From Desulfobotulus pelophilus (GTDB lineage: Bacteria; Desulfobacterota; Desulfobacteria; Desulfobacterales; ASO4-4): 64,000 nucleotides of DNA. Shown here one piece after another: positions 8,501 to 17,530 of the stretch. Location: NCBI RefSeq assembly GCF_026155325.1, contig NZ_JAPFPW010000004.1, forward strand, positions 62,001 through 126,000, read 5' to 3'. The notes beneath the pieces were generated by a model. The model worked only from the letters and a program-made list of their open reading frames with translations. It made no database searches and was not told the DNA's origin. A program made the position numbers and the translations under genes. Numbering within the stretch: the first letter of the stretch is position 1; each line of letters starts with the position of its first letter.

Positions 8501-8998
8501 TCATGGCTTGTCAGGGCGGCATTTCTTCAGGATGAAGCCGGAGGTATCAGGAAAACAGGCCTCAACCGCTTTTTCCCGGAAATCAAAAACCGCGTCCAGT
8601 CTTGTACGGATAAGGGGATGGAGAGGACGGCTGAAGGGATCCATGGGAAGGGCATAATGGATAGAGTCTTCCATGAGTATTCCCTTATCACAGGGGGTAA
8701 AGCGGTGCAGGTGATGCCAGAAACGGTAGGGACCGAACCGCTGCTCGTCCACAAAAAACACACCTTCCTGCACATGGGTGATCTCTGTGACCCAGGTCAT
8801 GGGAATATTTGCGATGGCTTTGATACGGTAGTTCAGAATCTGGCCGGGAAACATGGCTTTTTCATGGCCGGAACGAATGGTAAAGTGCATCCATTCCGGT
8901 GTAATAGCCTGAAGATTGACGGGATCGGAGAAAAACGACCATATGGCGCTGTGCTTTCCGTAAAGAATCTGTTTTCTTTCAAGCCGGTGCAGGTGCAT
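8501..8998 (-). CDS. SRPBCC-family ligand-binding protein
   Basis: 165 aa from the ATG at 8998, which has AAAGGA about ten bases upstream and overlaps the end of the hydrolase gene by 20 bases. The sequence has the START/cyclase-like pattern: IWSFFSDPVNLQAITPEWM in the first helix-strand unit, a central block PGQILNYRIKAIANIPMTW, and the C-terminal helix region. Such proteins hold hydrophobic ligands in a helix-grip pocket; family members include cyclases and hypothetical cell-division inhibitor-like proteins paired with epimerases. The fusion or pairing of SRPBCC with an SDR epimerase is common, supporting a joint role with the neighbouring gene. Confidence 0.8.
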   Translation of the reverse strand: MHLHRLERKQILYGKHSAIWSFFSDPVNLQAITPEWMHFTIRSGHEKAMFPGQILNYRIKAIANIPMTWVTEITHVQEGVFFVDEQRFGPYRFWHHLHRFTPCDKGILMEDSIHYALPMDPFSRPLHPLIRTRLDAVFDFREKAVEACFPDTSGFILKKCRPDKP

Positions 8999-9893
8999 GG
9001 GAGACCAATCCTTTGCGGCGGACGAAGTCCAGAATATGATCAGCGCAGATATCAGGTTGTTCCATGGGAACAAAATGGCCGGCTTTGTCCACTACCACCA
9101 GTTCGCAGTCTTTCATGGAACGGGTGAGTCTTTCTGCAGCATCCTGTAGAAAAGTATCGGATTTTTTACCGCGAATGGCCAGAACGGGGCACTGAACGTT
9201 TTCCACATAGGTCCAGATATCCGCAGGAACGGATTCAAAAATCTGTGCTTCCAGTTCCGGGTCGCATTTGAGTATGGCCGTTTCCTCATCCACTTCCAGA
9301 AGGCCGCATTCAAGATAGGCATCCACAAAGGCGGGATCCCAGGTTTTAAAAATTCCCCGTCCGGCGGTAAAACGGGCAAAAGCTTCCTGTTTGCCCTGGA
9401 AGATGAATTTTCTGCGCCGTGCACCTTTGGCAAGCGGAAATTGTTTGATGAGGCCTGCCATGCGTAAAAAACGCATGAACAGGAGGTAGCGTCTGGGCAG
9501 TATCACGGGGTCCATGAGGATGATGCAGGAAAAAAGTTCCGGATGTCGCACGGCAGCAATGAGGGTGGTTACGGCACCGAGGGAGTGACCGATGCCTATG
9601 ACAGGTGGAGGCATCAGGCTGGTAATGGTGTAGTGGAGGTCTTCGGCGAAGATTTTCCAGTGCCGGACGGGCATCGCAGTGGGAGAGGGGGAGCTGCCAT
9701 GGCCCCGGATATCGCTTCCGATGATGTGCAGGTCTTTTGTCATTTTCCGGATCAGAGGATCATAGGTACCGGCACAGAAACCATTGGCATGGAGGAGGTG
9801 GGCGAAAGGCCCGTTACCTCCCCAGTCAATGTAGTGAAGAGGACCTTTATCCGGATGGTGTACATAACCTTCCTGAGGTGCAGGCTGTAGCAT
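8979..9893 (-). CDS. alpha/beta hydrolase
   Basis: 304 aa. The nucleophile elbow GHSLG puts the Ser at residue 104; HANGFC (35-40) forms the oxyanion region; the catalytic His is in AGHFVPMEQP near the C-terminus, and an Asp in KKSDTF before it is a candidate third member. It belongs to the large lipase/esterase/haloperoxidase-like class, so the substrate is open. First gene of the minus-strand operon with the SRPBCC and epimerase genes; a good sigma70-type promoter sits 40-75 bases upstream. AAGGAG precedes the start codon at about nine bases. Confidence 0.88.
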   Translation of the reverse strand: MLQPAPQEGYVHHPDKGPLHYIDWGGNGPFAHLLHANGFCAGTYDPLIRKMTKDLHIIGSDIRGHGSSPSPTAMPVRHWKIFAEDLHYTITSLMPPPVIGIGHSLGAVTTLIAAVRHPELFSCIILMDPVILPRRYLLFMRFLRMAGLIKQFPLAKGARRRKFIFQGKQEAFARFTAGRGIFKTWDPAFVDAYLECGLLEVDEETAILKCDPELEAQIFESVPADIWTYVENVQCPVLAIRGKKSDTFLQDAAERLTRSMKDCELVVVDKAGHFVPMEQPDICADHILDFVRRKGLVSHAPAPA

Positions 9894-9940
9894 GAAGGAT
9901 GCTCCTTGCTATGGGATCTGGGTACAATACAAAGTATAAT

Positions 9941-9969
9941 AGCATAAGAAAGCCAGCCCTTCCGGTCAA
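9941..9969 (-). promoter_or_regulatory. sigma70-type promoter of the hydrolase/SRPBCC/epimerase operon
   Basis: On the minus strand TTGACC (9964-9969) is followed after 17 bases by TATGCT (9941-9946), giving a predicted start of transcription near 9934 and a short leader to the hydrolase start at 9893. An inverted repeat GAAAGCC...GGCTTTC overlaps the same bases and could end the MFS transcript. Confidence 0.5.
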
Positions 9970-9974
9970 GGCTT

Positions 9975-11387
9975 TCATTTCTCAGGGCCGCGCAGCCATG
10001 AAGGAATCATGGCACAGAAGGCAAAGGCGGCACCTGTCAGCATGGCAGCACGGAAGGACTGCATAAATATTTCAGTATGTTCCGGCCGGAAAGCGGCAAG
10101 GGAGACACCTCCACTGCGGGTGTCAAACACAAAATGGAAAACCGCTCCCGCCAGTGCCACGCCGAAAACCATACCAAGGTTTCGTGCCGATGCCACCACG
10201 GCTCCTGCCGTACCACGGTTCGCTGGCGGTACATGGCCCATGACCGTTGCAGAATTTGGAGAAACGAAAATGGAGGTACCGATGCCAACCAGCGCCAGAC
10301 GCCATGCAATGTCTGTAACTGTGTGGGGGGCTGTCAGGTGAGCCAGACACACAAGGCCTGTTCCCATGACAAAAAGTCCGAAGGTGCAAAGAATCCTTGA
10401 ACCCATGCGGTCCGAGAGAGTGCCGGATAGCGGAGAAAAGATGAGGAGGAAGACAAAGGGAATCATGAGCATTTTGCCCGTAAGGGCACTGGAGAACTCG
10501 GCGGCCAGCATGAGATAAAATGGCATGAGAAACACCATGAAAAAGAGGCTGCAGAAAAGCAGGAGGCCGCTGAGGGCTGGCAGGGCGAAAAGACGATTGC
10601 GAAACAGAGAGATATCCAGCATGGGAGATGGATTTTTCTTTTCTGCCTTCATAAAAAGAATGAAAAAGAGAGTACTTCCCCCAAGGGTAACGATAAACAG
10701 CGGAGAGAGAAATCCCCACCCGTATCCATGGGTAAGTGCCATCAGAAGGAGGCCAATGGCAAGGGCTGCGAAAAGGGTACCCTGCCAGTCAAAACTGTCA
10801 ATCTGATGCTGCTTTTTGGATTCTCTGAGACACACTAGAACGAGGGCTGCTGCTGTAAGCCCTATGGGAACGTTTACGTAAAAGATCAGGCGCCAGGATC
10901 CGAAGGAAAGGAGAAAACCGCCTATGGCAGGACCTGCCGTGAGGCCACATGCCACCACGGCACCATTGAGCCCCAGCACTTTGCCGCGCTGGGCATCGGG
11001 AAAGGCGTCGACCAGAAGAGCGGGTGTGCAGGCCATGATCATGGCGGATCCCAGGCCCTGGAAAAGGCGGGCTCCTATCAGGCTGCCGATAGTGGGTGCC
11101 AGGGCACAGAAAAGGGATGCCAGAGTGAAAATAAAAAGACCTGTGGCATAGATACGCTTTCGTCCCAGAAGGTCGCCCAGTCTGCCGAAGGTCAGCAGAA
11201 AACAGGTGATGGTGAGCAGATAGATCATAACAACCCATTCGGTCATCGCCAGGCTGGACTCATAGTCTTTCAAAATGGTCGGCAGGGCAATATTGACGAT
11301 ACTGCTGTCCAGGGTAGACATGAAAACACCTATGGCCACAAGGAAAAATACCTGCCATGGGTGATTGCGGTATGAAGCGGTTTGCAT
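9975..11387 (-). CDS. MFS transporter, DHA2 (EmrB/QacA) 14-TM drug:H+ antiporter type
   Basis: 470 aa from the ATG at 11387; the longer frame up to 11612 adds 75 hydrophilic residues not seen in the family and is rejected. About 14 hydrophobic segments. Motif A (GRLGDLLGRKR) follows TM2 and motif C (GLTAGPAIGG) is in TM5, both typical of proton-driven multidrug exporters. TM1 has the DHA2 pattern MSTLDSSIVNIALP with an embedded acidic residue. No regulator or membrane-fusion partner lies next to it. The substrate cannot be inferred. Confidence 0.9.
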   Translation of the reverse strand: MQTASYRNHPWQVFFLVAIGVFMSTLDSSIVNIALPTILKDYESSLAMTEWVVMIYLLTITCFLLTFGRLGDLLGRKRIYATGLFIFTLASLFCALAPTIGSLIGARLFQGLGSAMIMACTPALLVDAFPDAQRGKVLGLNGAVVACGLTAGPAIGGFLLSFGSWRLIFYVNVPIGLTAAALVLVCLRESKKQHQIDSFDWQGTLFAALAIGLLLMALTHGYGWGFLSPLFIVTLGGSTLFFILFMKAEKKNPSPMLDISLFRNRLFALPALSGLLLFCSLFFMVFLMPFYLMLAAEFSSALTGKMLMIPFVFLLIFSPLSGTLSDRMGSRILCTFGLFVMGTGLVCLAHLTAPHTVTDIAWRLALVGIGTSIFVSPNSATVMGHVPPANRGTAGAVVASARNLGMVFGVALAGAVFHFVFDTRSGGVSLAAFRPEHTEIFMQSFRAAMLTGAAFAFCAMIPSWLRGPEK

Positions 11388-11809
11388 TGTGGAAAATCCC
11401 GGCTGTAGGTTGCGTAAAAAAAATGGCGTCACAGGCTTGTGAAGTTCCATGTGAAGGTGGCATAATCTCAAGATTCCTGTTTTGTCAAATACGGATTTTC
11501 CGAAATGCATGGAATGGAAGGGATAATCATGGACAGAGTGGGGCCTGACAGGAGAGAGCAGGGGCTGTTTGCTGAAAAAAAGGATGTTCAGGCTTGAATC
11601 TGCGGGAAGCATGCTTATGATACCAAAGTTGCCCTTTCATATCCATAGAGTAATGGCCTTCACTGCAATCGTATTGTAGTGAAACACAAAATGATGCTCC
11701 CGTGAAAAACGAGTGCACGAAGAAATATTTCGGAAGTGCGCGTGCTGAAAGGCCTGCAGAAGCGCTTCGGGTTGAAGCCCTTCCGGAAAAGGCTGAGGAG
11801 GTTAACGGT
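11388..11809. other. 422-base divergent intergenic region
   Basis: Separates the MFS gene (minus) from the AMIN-domain gene (plus). The coding potential here consists of in-frame extensions of both neighbours (to 11612 minus; to a GTG at 11702 plus), neither with a good SD. It presumably holds both promoters, but I could not pick out a convincing -35/-10 pair or operator. Confidence 0.4.
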
Positions 11810-12574
11810 ATGCTGCGATGGGGATTTGGCCTTGCCGGAATCCTGCTGATTGTTCTCTGGGGTGTCATTCTGGGCCTGCAGGTGATGGGAAGTCAGAAAG
11901 ATCCGAGGGCTATTCTGGAAACCGATGCCCATCAGAGTTCAGGACGGTATGTTCTGGTGTTTCCGGAAGAAGAAAAGGGAGTGCCGGGAGCTGTCGCTGC
12001 AGCGGATGTTTCGGAGAATCTGGTCTCCTCATCGGATTCGGAGAAGGAAAAAAGAGACGTTTTTGCGGCTGGCGACGGGGACCCGGGTGAACAGCCCGAA
12101 AGTGCAGCCATCGGATTTCCGGAGTCACTGGAAGAGGTTCAAAGCGATGTGGCTCTTCCTGTTACGATTGAGGCTGCAGGAAAAAATACGTTTCCATCCG
12201 TTACAGGTGCTGCCGCCGTAGAGAGAAAAAAAGAAGACTCTGCCGTACAGCCCCTTCTGAAAGAAATCCGGGTGGAGGAGGGGAAACAGACAGTCAGGAT
12301 TCTAATTGATGCGGGAGCTTCCATCCATGACAGCAAAGCCTTTACTCTGGAAAAGCCAAGACGGATTGTTCTGGATCTGGCAGGCATGGGATCTCGTTTT
12401 AAGACAGAGCAGAGCCTGGATATTGCAAGCGAGGCTGTTATCCGCATCCGCCATTATTCTTCGGGAGAGAAAACCCGTGTGGTGCTGGATCTTCGGGAAG
12501 ACTGGAAAGGATCTTTCCGTACGGAGGTCACGGGATTTGGCATGCATGTTCTGCTGGAAGATGGGCTCTTTTGA
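11810..12574 (+). CDS. membrane-anchored AMIN-domain protein
   Basis: 254 aa from the ATG at 11810, chosen because GAGGAGG lies eight bases upstream; a GTG at 11702 would add 36 residues. One TM helix (residues about 4-27) is followed by a long acidic, low-complexity linker (about 35-155) and a C-terminal AMIN domain (about 160-254) with VRILIDAGASI, RRIVLDLAG and TRVVLDLRED. AMIN domains bind peptidoglycan or pilus-secretin components and usually precede an amidase or PilQ; neither is fused here. Likely a periplasmic envelope-binding protein tethered to the inner membrane. Confidence 0.75.
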   Translation: MLRWGFGLAGILLIVLWGVILGLQVMGSQKDPRAILETDAHQSSGRYVLVFPEEEKGVPGAVAAADVSENLVSSSDSEKEKRDVFAAGDGDPGEQPESAAIGFPESLEEVQSDVALPVTIEAAGKNTFPSVTGAAAVERKKEDSAVQPLLKEIRVEEGKQTVRILIDAGASIHDSKAFTLEKPRRIVLDLAGMGSRFKTEQSLDIASEAVIRIRHYSSGEKTRVVLDLREDWKGSFRTEVTGFGMHVLLEDGLF

Positions 12575-12884
12575 AAAATTATGTGCTTACCAGGTGACCG
12601 TGGTCAGCCCTGAGATCAGGTTCAGGCGGCGCATTATTCTGTATGCGCGTTTTTTTGCCGATCTTGTCAATGGATTTCCCCGCATTCTCACCGAATACCC
12701 TGAAGTACATTCTGTCTGCCATGGTAGGGATGCCGGCTGGATGGGACCGGACCTGCCATTGGAACATGGTGTCCGTATCACGGCAGTGTAGGGATATCTG
12801 TCACCCTTCTTTTTGCCCGATTGCTTCCATCTCCCTAGACAGAGGTACCACCTTGATGGGAGGCTGGCGGCTGAGTGGTCCATC
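12575..12884. other. 310-base gap between convergent genes
   Basis: The AMIN gene (plus) and the YdjM-like gene (minus) converge on this stretch. Short ORFs occur in several frames but none has an SD, a recognisable domain or the codon pattern of the neighbours. I see no clear intrinsic terminator. Confidence 0.4.
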
Positions 12885-13337
12885 TTAAAAGAATTTCCTG
12901 TCCAGAAGAAGATGGGAGAAATAGCCGAGAACAACGGCAAGGTAATAGGGGAGAGCCATCTGCCAGCTCTGATGGAAAATAAAAACAGGTGCGGCCAGTA
13001 TGGGCAAGGGTATCAGGAGCATGGCCCACCATGAGTGGGTCCAACCCCTGTGATGGCCCAGGGCGGGCAGCATGGCGCAGAACCCCAGGATGGCAGCCCA
13101 TTTATATTCTCCTTTCAAAATCAGAAAAAGATCAAAGAGAATGAGCAGTGTGTATACAAGATTCTGCCCCTTGGAGTCCGTATCCACATCCGGCGTCAGG
13201 GAGCCGATGAGGCAGAGTCCCATGAGAACCGCCATGGTTTCAGGAGAAGGACGGTAGATGCTCCAGAAAAAGAGAGCGGCAATACAGAGCAGGCCTGAAA
13301 TGAAGCCGAAACTTACGTGAGCTTTATATCCGGGCAT
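12885..13337 (-). CDS. YdjM/DUF457-type membrane-bound metal-dependent hydrolase
   Basis: 150 aa from the ATG at 13337 (GGAGG about nine bases upstream). Motifs TPDVDTD (about residues 48-54), GHHRGWTHSWW (about 94-104) and HLLLDRKF at the C-terminus give the His/Asp set of the YdjM family, embedded between four or so hydrophobic helices. The family is annotated as membrane-bound hydrolases; biochemical data are scarce (E. coli YdjM is LexA-regulated). It overlaps the upstream alpha/beta hydrolase gene by 14 bases, so the two are translationally coupled. Confidence 0.82.
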   Translation of the reverse strand: MPGYKAHVSFGFISGLLCIAALFFWSIYRPSPETMAVLMGLCLIGSLTPDVDTDSKGQNLVYTLLILFDLFLILKGEYKWAAILGFCAMLPALGHHRGWTHSWWAMLLIPLPILAAPVFIFHQSWQMALPYYLAVVLGYFSHLLLDRKFF

Positions 13338-14118
13338 CAGGAATGGCCTCCAGCAGGGACGCAATGGCTGTAAAATAGGGTTTGAGTCCATAATAAAAAA
13401 GGGTGTTGTGGTCGGCTGTGGGAATGATGACCATGCTCAGGGGATGACCTGCGGCATGGTTTTTTAGTTTTTGAGCCTGTGCCAGAGGAATCACATGATC
13501 GTTCTCACCATGGATGATCAGGGTAGGCCCTCGGAAGGTTCGGACACCCTCAAGGTTGCCGAAATCCGCATCGTCAGGAATGCCAAGGGCTTTCATATCG
13601 GCTCCCAGAAGGCGTATCAGGGGCTGGGTGTCGGCAAATCCGGATTCAACAATGAGAGCGGCGGGTAGCTGGGGCCTCCTGGCCGCCGCATGAAGGACGG
13701 CGGCACTGCCCAGTGACCGCCCCATGAGGGCAATGGGTCTGTCCGGGTTTTCTTTGTGGAGGCTGTCCAGAATCCAGAGAGCATCTTCCTGCAGGCTGAT
13801 GGCCGTGGGTTCTCCCTTGGATCGGCCGTATCCCCTGTAGTCCATGACCAGAAAATCCCAGCCGAGGGCCGTGAAAAAAGGAGCCAGCTCTCTGTATTCT
13901 GATGCAATTTCTCCGTTGCCGTGGAAAAAGAGAATAAGGGGCGCATTTTCTGTACCGCAGCTGTGGTGTTCACCGGAAAGACGAATGCCGTCGGGATGGA
14001 CCATGTCTTTGTAGGAAACCGGTGGCAGGGGACGGGGAGCATCGTCTGGCCTTGGATGAAAAAGGACCCGTTGAACTGCCGGATGATTCAGAGCCGCAAG
14101 GACACGGTTATCGGTCAT
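13324..14118 (-). CDS. alpha/beta hydrolase (BAAT/dienelactone-like esterase)
   Basis: 264 aa. FFHGNGE (65-71) provides the oxyanion hole, GRSLGS puts the nucleophile at S135, GENDHVIP holds the probable Asp and TADHNTL the His. The HGNG and GRSLGS wording is typical of the BEM46/YqkD-like serine hydrolases found in many proteobacteria. AAGGAGG precedes the start closely. It overlaps the YdjM-like gene at its 3' end. Substrate unknown. Confidence 0.87.
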   Translation of the reverse strand: MTDNRVLAALNHPAVQRVLFHPRPDDAPRPLPPVSYKDMVHPDGIRLSGEHHSCGTENAPLILFFHGNGEIASEYRELAPFFTALGWDFLVMDYRGYGRSKGEPTAISLQEDALWILDSLHKENPDRPIALMGRSLGSAAVLHAAARRPQLPAALIVESGFADTQPLIRLLGADMKALGIPDDADFGNLEGVRTFRGPTLIIHGENDHVIPLAQAQKLKNHAAGHPLSMVIIPTADHNTLFYYGLKPYFTAIASLLEAIPDARI

Positions 14119-14148
14119 GATGCCTCCTTATTGGATGCCTGTGGCCGT

Positions 14149-15030
14149 TTATTCCTGCAGAACTTCCTGTTGCAGAATGGGTGATGAGGAACGGGTACTG
14201 TCATTTGTACCGGGCATGCCGCCACGGAGAGCGGCGTCCAGAGAGACCTGAAGCTGCTGGAATTTACGGTTGATGCGGTTTTCCATGGCTATTCTGTCAT
14301 TCTCATTGCGTCGGGCCAGTGCATCGAGGTCTGATTTTCTGGCCATGCCTTCGGGACTTTCCTGGGCTTTTCGCAGGGCCTGCTGTTCCTGACGCAGGGC
14401 CTGTATTTCTTTTCTGGTGGCAGCTTCCTGTTCCTGAATATTTTTGCTGATCTGGGCCAGCAGAGTGGCCTGGCTTTCTCCCGCCTGCCGGAGCTCGTTA
14501 TGGTCTTTTTTCAGGGAGGCAAGCTCCGTTGCCATTTTTCTGCGTTCACCCTGTTCTGTCTGGAGGCTGCGACTGGTCTGAGTGAGCTGGGTCTTCAGAT
14601 TTTCTATGGCAGCGGCATCCGGGATTTCCCGGGCCTCCACAGATGCCAGTTTCCGGGTCAGTTCACTCCGGTCTTGTGTCTGTCGGTCTGCCAGCTGTTT
14701 TGTTTCATTCTGAAGGGTTTGCAGCATTCCTCGGGTGAGGGAGAGCCGCTCCGCAACTTCCTCCTGTTTGGCTTCCAGGGCAAAAAGCTGCTGGGAGAGG
14801 GGCTTGTTGCCGGAAAGAACCTCGGCCTGCCGGGTCTGGATCTCCTTGAGTTCCTGCCGGATTTTTGAGTAGGAAATGAAAAACAGCCCGCCGAGAAGCC
14901 CGGCAATAACCAGAATGGCCAGCGTCAGGCGGAAGGAAACCCCATCCATTCGTTTCTGGAGGCGTTCCATTTCAAAGGCGGTATCGTAGTGATCTCCCTG
15001 CATGGGCATGACACAGGCCTGTCCTTTCAT
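14149..15030 (-). CDS. single-TM membrane protein with long coiled coil
   Basis: 293 aa. A TM helix at about residues 33-53 (LTLAILVIAGLLGGLFFIS) is followed by a continuous coiled coil to about residue 270, rich in E, K, Q and R heptads (LKEIQTRQAEVL, LTQTSRSLQTEQ, EIQALRQEQQALRK). It is probably a bitopic protein with a periplasmic or cytoplasmic rod. No catalytic domain is seen. The ATG at 15009 (after AAAGGACAGG) is an alternative start that shortens it by seven residues. It lies 48 bases downstream of guaA and may share its transcript. I do not recognise a named family. Confidence 0.75.
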   Translation of the reverse strand: MKGQACVMPMQGDHYDTAFEMERLQKRMDGVSFRLTLAILVIAGLLGGLFFISYSKIRQELKEIQTRQAEVLSGNKPLSQQLFALEAKQEEVAERLSLTRGMLQTLQNETKQLADRQTQDRSELTRKLASVEAREIPDAAAIENLKTQLTQTSRSLQTEQGERRKMATELASLKKDHNELRQAGESQATLLAQISKNIQEQEAATRKEIQALRQEQQALRKAQESPEGMARKSDLDALARRNENDRIAMENRINRKFQQLQVSLDAALRGGMPGTNDSTRSSSPILQQEVLQE

Positions 15031-15078
15031 GGCTGGTCAGAAGCGGCCGTTTGCTGCTGTCTGCCGCTTCTGACGGTG

Positions 15079-16602
15079 TTATTCCCACTCTATGGTAGCC
15101 GGTGGTTTGGAGCTGATATCATAGGCTACACGGTTGATTCCGCGCACTTCATTGATAATACGGCTGGAAACCTTTGCCAGAAATTCATGGGGCAGCCTTG
15201 CCCAGTCTGCTGTCATGGCATCCTTGCTGGTAACGGCACGGATGACGCAGGTGAACTCGTAGGTTCTGTGGTCACCCATCACACCCACGGTACGGATGGG
15301 GAGCAGTACCACAAAGCTCTGCCATAACTCCTTGTACAGACCGGCGGACCTCACTTCTTCCAGTAAAATGGCATCGGCATCCCGGAGGATGGCAAGACGT
15401 TCTTCCGTAATTTCTCCCAGAATCCGGATGGCGAGCCCCGGTCCGGGGAAGGGTTGCCTCCAGACCATGGCGTCGGGAATTCCCAGTTCCGTACCCAGAG
15501 CCCTTACCTCATCTTTGAAAAGATACTGCAGAGGCTCGATGAGCTTCAGGTTCATGGTTTCGGGAAGGCCTCCTACGTTGTGGTGGCTTTTAATAACCGC
15601 TGATGGCCCGCCAAAGGCAGATCTGGATTCAATAACGTCCGGGTACAGGGTTCCCTGCCCCAGAAAAGCTGCATTCTGGATTTTTTTGGCTTCCTCATCA
15701 AAGATTTCTATAAAAAGATTGCCAATGATTTTACGTTTTGCCTCCGGATCGGTCACTTTCTCAAGGGCTGCAAGAAATTGCCTGCCCGCATCCACAAAGC
15801 GGATATTCATCTGAAGGTTAGTTGTGAGTATTTCTTTCAGGGTTGTGGCTTCATCCTTGCGAAGGAGGCCATTGTCCACGAAGATACAGGTGAGCTGATC
15901 CCCTATGGCTTTATGGATCAGCACCGCAGCCACGGAAGAGTCCACTCCACCGGAGAGCCCCAGCACCACCTGCTGATCTTTGACCGTGCTTCTGATTTCT
16001 TCTATGGTTTCTCTGGCAAAGGAGGCCATGGTCCAGTTACGGGTGCACTGGCAGATGGAGAGGAAGTTGTCGATGATTTTTCGACCTTCGCAGGTATGTT
16101 CCACCTCGGGATGAAACTGTACGCCATATAAATGTTTTTCAGGATGGCGGCAGGCTGCAACGGGAGTATTGGCTGTGTCTGCAATGATCTCGAAACCATC
16201 GGGAATGCTTTTAATGGAGTCACCGTGGCTCATCCAGCAGCTGGTATCTTTGATGTCGGCAAAAAGATCTTGGGTGCAGTGCAGTTTCAGAGAAGCAAAC
16301 CCGTATTCACGCTTCAGCGATTTTTCAACGGCACCGCCAAAGGTATGTACCATGAATTGCATGCCGTAGCAGATGCCAAGCACGGGGATGCCCATGTCGA
16401 AGATGGCAGGGTCTACTTTCGGGCTTCCTTCATCATAGATGCTGGCAGGTCCTCCGGAAAGAATGATGCCTTCCGGGTTGCATGCCCGGATGGTTTCCAT
16501 GGAGACATTCGGGGGTTCGATTACGCAGTAAACGGAATGCTCCCTCACCCTGCGGGCAATGAGCTGGTTGAACTGAGAGCCGAAATCAATAATCAGAATC
16601 AT
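15079..16602 (-). CDS. guaA: GMP synthase (glutamine-hydrolysing)
   Basis: 507 aa, full length. It converts XMP, ATP and glutamine to GMP in the cytosol. The N-terminal class I amidotransferase has catalytic C78 in GICYGMQ and H164/E166 in QFHPEVEH. The ATP-pyrophosphatase P-loop SGGVDSS is at 217-223, and the dimerisation domain ends with PPATIEWE as in characterised GuaA. GAGGAG precedes the start by about six bases. guaB is not adjacent. Confidence 0.98.
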   Translation of the reverse strand: MILIIDFGSQFNQLIARRVREHSVYCVIEPPNVSMETIRACNPEGIILSGGPASIYDEGSPKVDPAIFDMGIPVLGICYGMQFMVHTFGGAVEKSLKREYGFASLKLHCTQDLFADIKDTSCWMSHGDSIKSIPDGFEIIADTANTPVAACRHPEKHLYGVQFHPEVEHTCEGRKIIDNFLSICQCTRNWTMASFARETIEEIRSTVKDQQVVLGLSGGVDSSVAAVLIHKAIGDQLTCIFVDNGLLRKDEATTLKEILTTNLQMNIRFVDAGRQFLAALEKVTDPEAKRKIIGNLFIEIFDEEAKKIQNAAFLGQGTLYPDVIESRSAFGGPSAVIKSHHNVGGLPETMNLKLIEPLQYLFKDEVRALGTELGIPDAMVWRQPFPGPGLAIRILGEITEERLAILRDADAILLEEVRSAGLYKELWQSFVVLLPIRTVGVMGDHRTYEFTCVIRAVTSKDAMTADWARLPHEFLAKVSSRIINEVRGINRVAYDISSKPPATIEWE

Positions 16603-16735
16603 GAATACTCCTCAATGTGGAGGGGGCTGGCTGCCATAAACATAAAAAGCTGGCCTTTTTTCTAACAAACGAACGGAAATTGCAAGCTGGAATCCTGCAG
16701 ACCGGAAAGGCAGGGTACAGGGTGTGCATGAAGAA
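16603..16735. other. guaA upstream region
   Basis: Bases between the guaA start and the promoter-like elements of the efp upstream element. It should contain the guaA promoter on the minus strand. No operator or riboswitch is recognised; together with 16736-16959 this makes a 357-base stretch without a protein gene. Confidence 0.35.
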
Positions 16736-16901
16736 TTGCGAAGCTTCCGGAAATATGGTAGAAACCCTTTGTCTTGTCAAGACCGTCCTCCCGAGGGAGG
16801 TCTGGGCAGATACCCTGAAAGATTTCCGGTATCTGCATGGTTTATACCGCAATTCTGGCCGGGTAATATGGAGAAGCTTCCTTGTCTGGGAAGCTTTTTT
16901 T
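16736..16901 (+). ncRNA. candidate small RNA or leader with promoter and terminator, upstream of efp
   Basis: A possible promoter TTGCGA (16736-16741), 17-base spacer, TAGAAA (16759-16764) is followed by consecutive inverted repeats: GTCTTG/CAAGAC (about 16771-16783), CCTCC/GGAGG (16787-16800), GCAGATACC/GGTATCTGC (16806-16814 with 16828-16836), and then the terminator at 16874-16901. The terminator's 5' arm AAGCTTCC also occurs at 16741-16748, inside the promoter. The predicted transcript of about 130 bases could be a free sRNA or an attenuated leader for efp. I do not match it to a known RNA family. Confidence 0.5.
16874..16901 (+). terminator. intrinsic terminator 58 bases before efp
   Basis: AAGCTTCC (16874-16881) pairs with GGAAGCTT (16889-16896) around a seven-base loop, and the stem runs into seven consecutive T (16895-16901). 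It is a well-formed rho-independent terminator, on the same strand as efp and upstream of it. Confidence 0.8.
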
Positions 16902-16959
16902 GAGGGTGCTTGTCAGGCACTTTTGTTATTTTTATGAGAACTTGGTAAAGGAGTTTGCT

Positions 16960-17523
16960 ATGCTGGATTGTTCCGATCTTCGTAAGGGCCTTAAGATAGA
17001 GTATGAGGGGGATCCGTACGTGGTCACCCAATTTGAGTTTGTGAAGCCCGGAAAGGGGCAGGCTCTTTATAAGTGCCGCCTGAAAAACATGGTTAACGGG
17101 AACCAGTTCGAAAGAACTTTCCGTTCCGGAGAAAAATTTAATAAAGCGGATCTGGAAGAGCGTACCATGGAATTTTCCTATATGGACGGTGAGAATTACT
17201 GCTTTATGAACACCTCAACCTTTGAGCAGGAATTCCTTACCCCGGATCAGGTTGCCGATGTTGTTGGTTTTTTAAAGGAAAATGTTGTGTGCAGTGTGCT
17301 TTTCTGGGGCAGCAGGGCCATTGGTGTGACTCTGCCCAACTTCATTGATCTTGTGGTTACCAAAGCGGAGCCATGGGTCAAGGGCGATACCGCATCCGGG
17401 AATTCAAAGCCAGCTGTTCTGGAAACCGGCGTAACGGTTCAGGTTCCTTCCTTTGTCGAGGAAGGTGAAAAAATTCGTATTGATACCCGTACCGGGCAAT
17501 ACTCAGAGCGTGTGAAAGAGTAA
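16960..17523 (+). CDS. efp: elongation factor P
   Basis: 187 aa, the standard length. EF-P binds stalled ribosomes between the P and E sites and relieves polyproline stalling. The ATG at 16960 has AAAGGAG eight bases upstream; the frame open from 16882 runs through the terminator and is not used. The KOW-like N-domain carries the modification loop VKPGKGQA with K32 at the tip, the residue lysylated by EpmA in EpmA/B-type species. Two OB domains follow, the last one ending with [16 protein letters not shown] see no epmA/epmB in the window. Flanked by a terminator on each side. Confidence 0.97.
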   Translation: MLDCSDLRKGLKIEYEGDPYVVTQFEFVKPGKGQALYKCRLKNMVNGNQFERTFRSGEKFNKADLEERTMEFSYMDGENYCFMNTSTFEQEFLTPDQVADVVGFLKENVVCSVLFWGSRAIGVTLPNFIDLVVTKAEPWVKGDTASGNSKPAVLETGVTVQVPSFVEEGEKIRIDTRTGQYSERVKE

Positions 17524-17530
17524 AGAAAAA

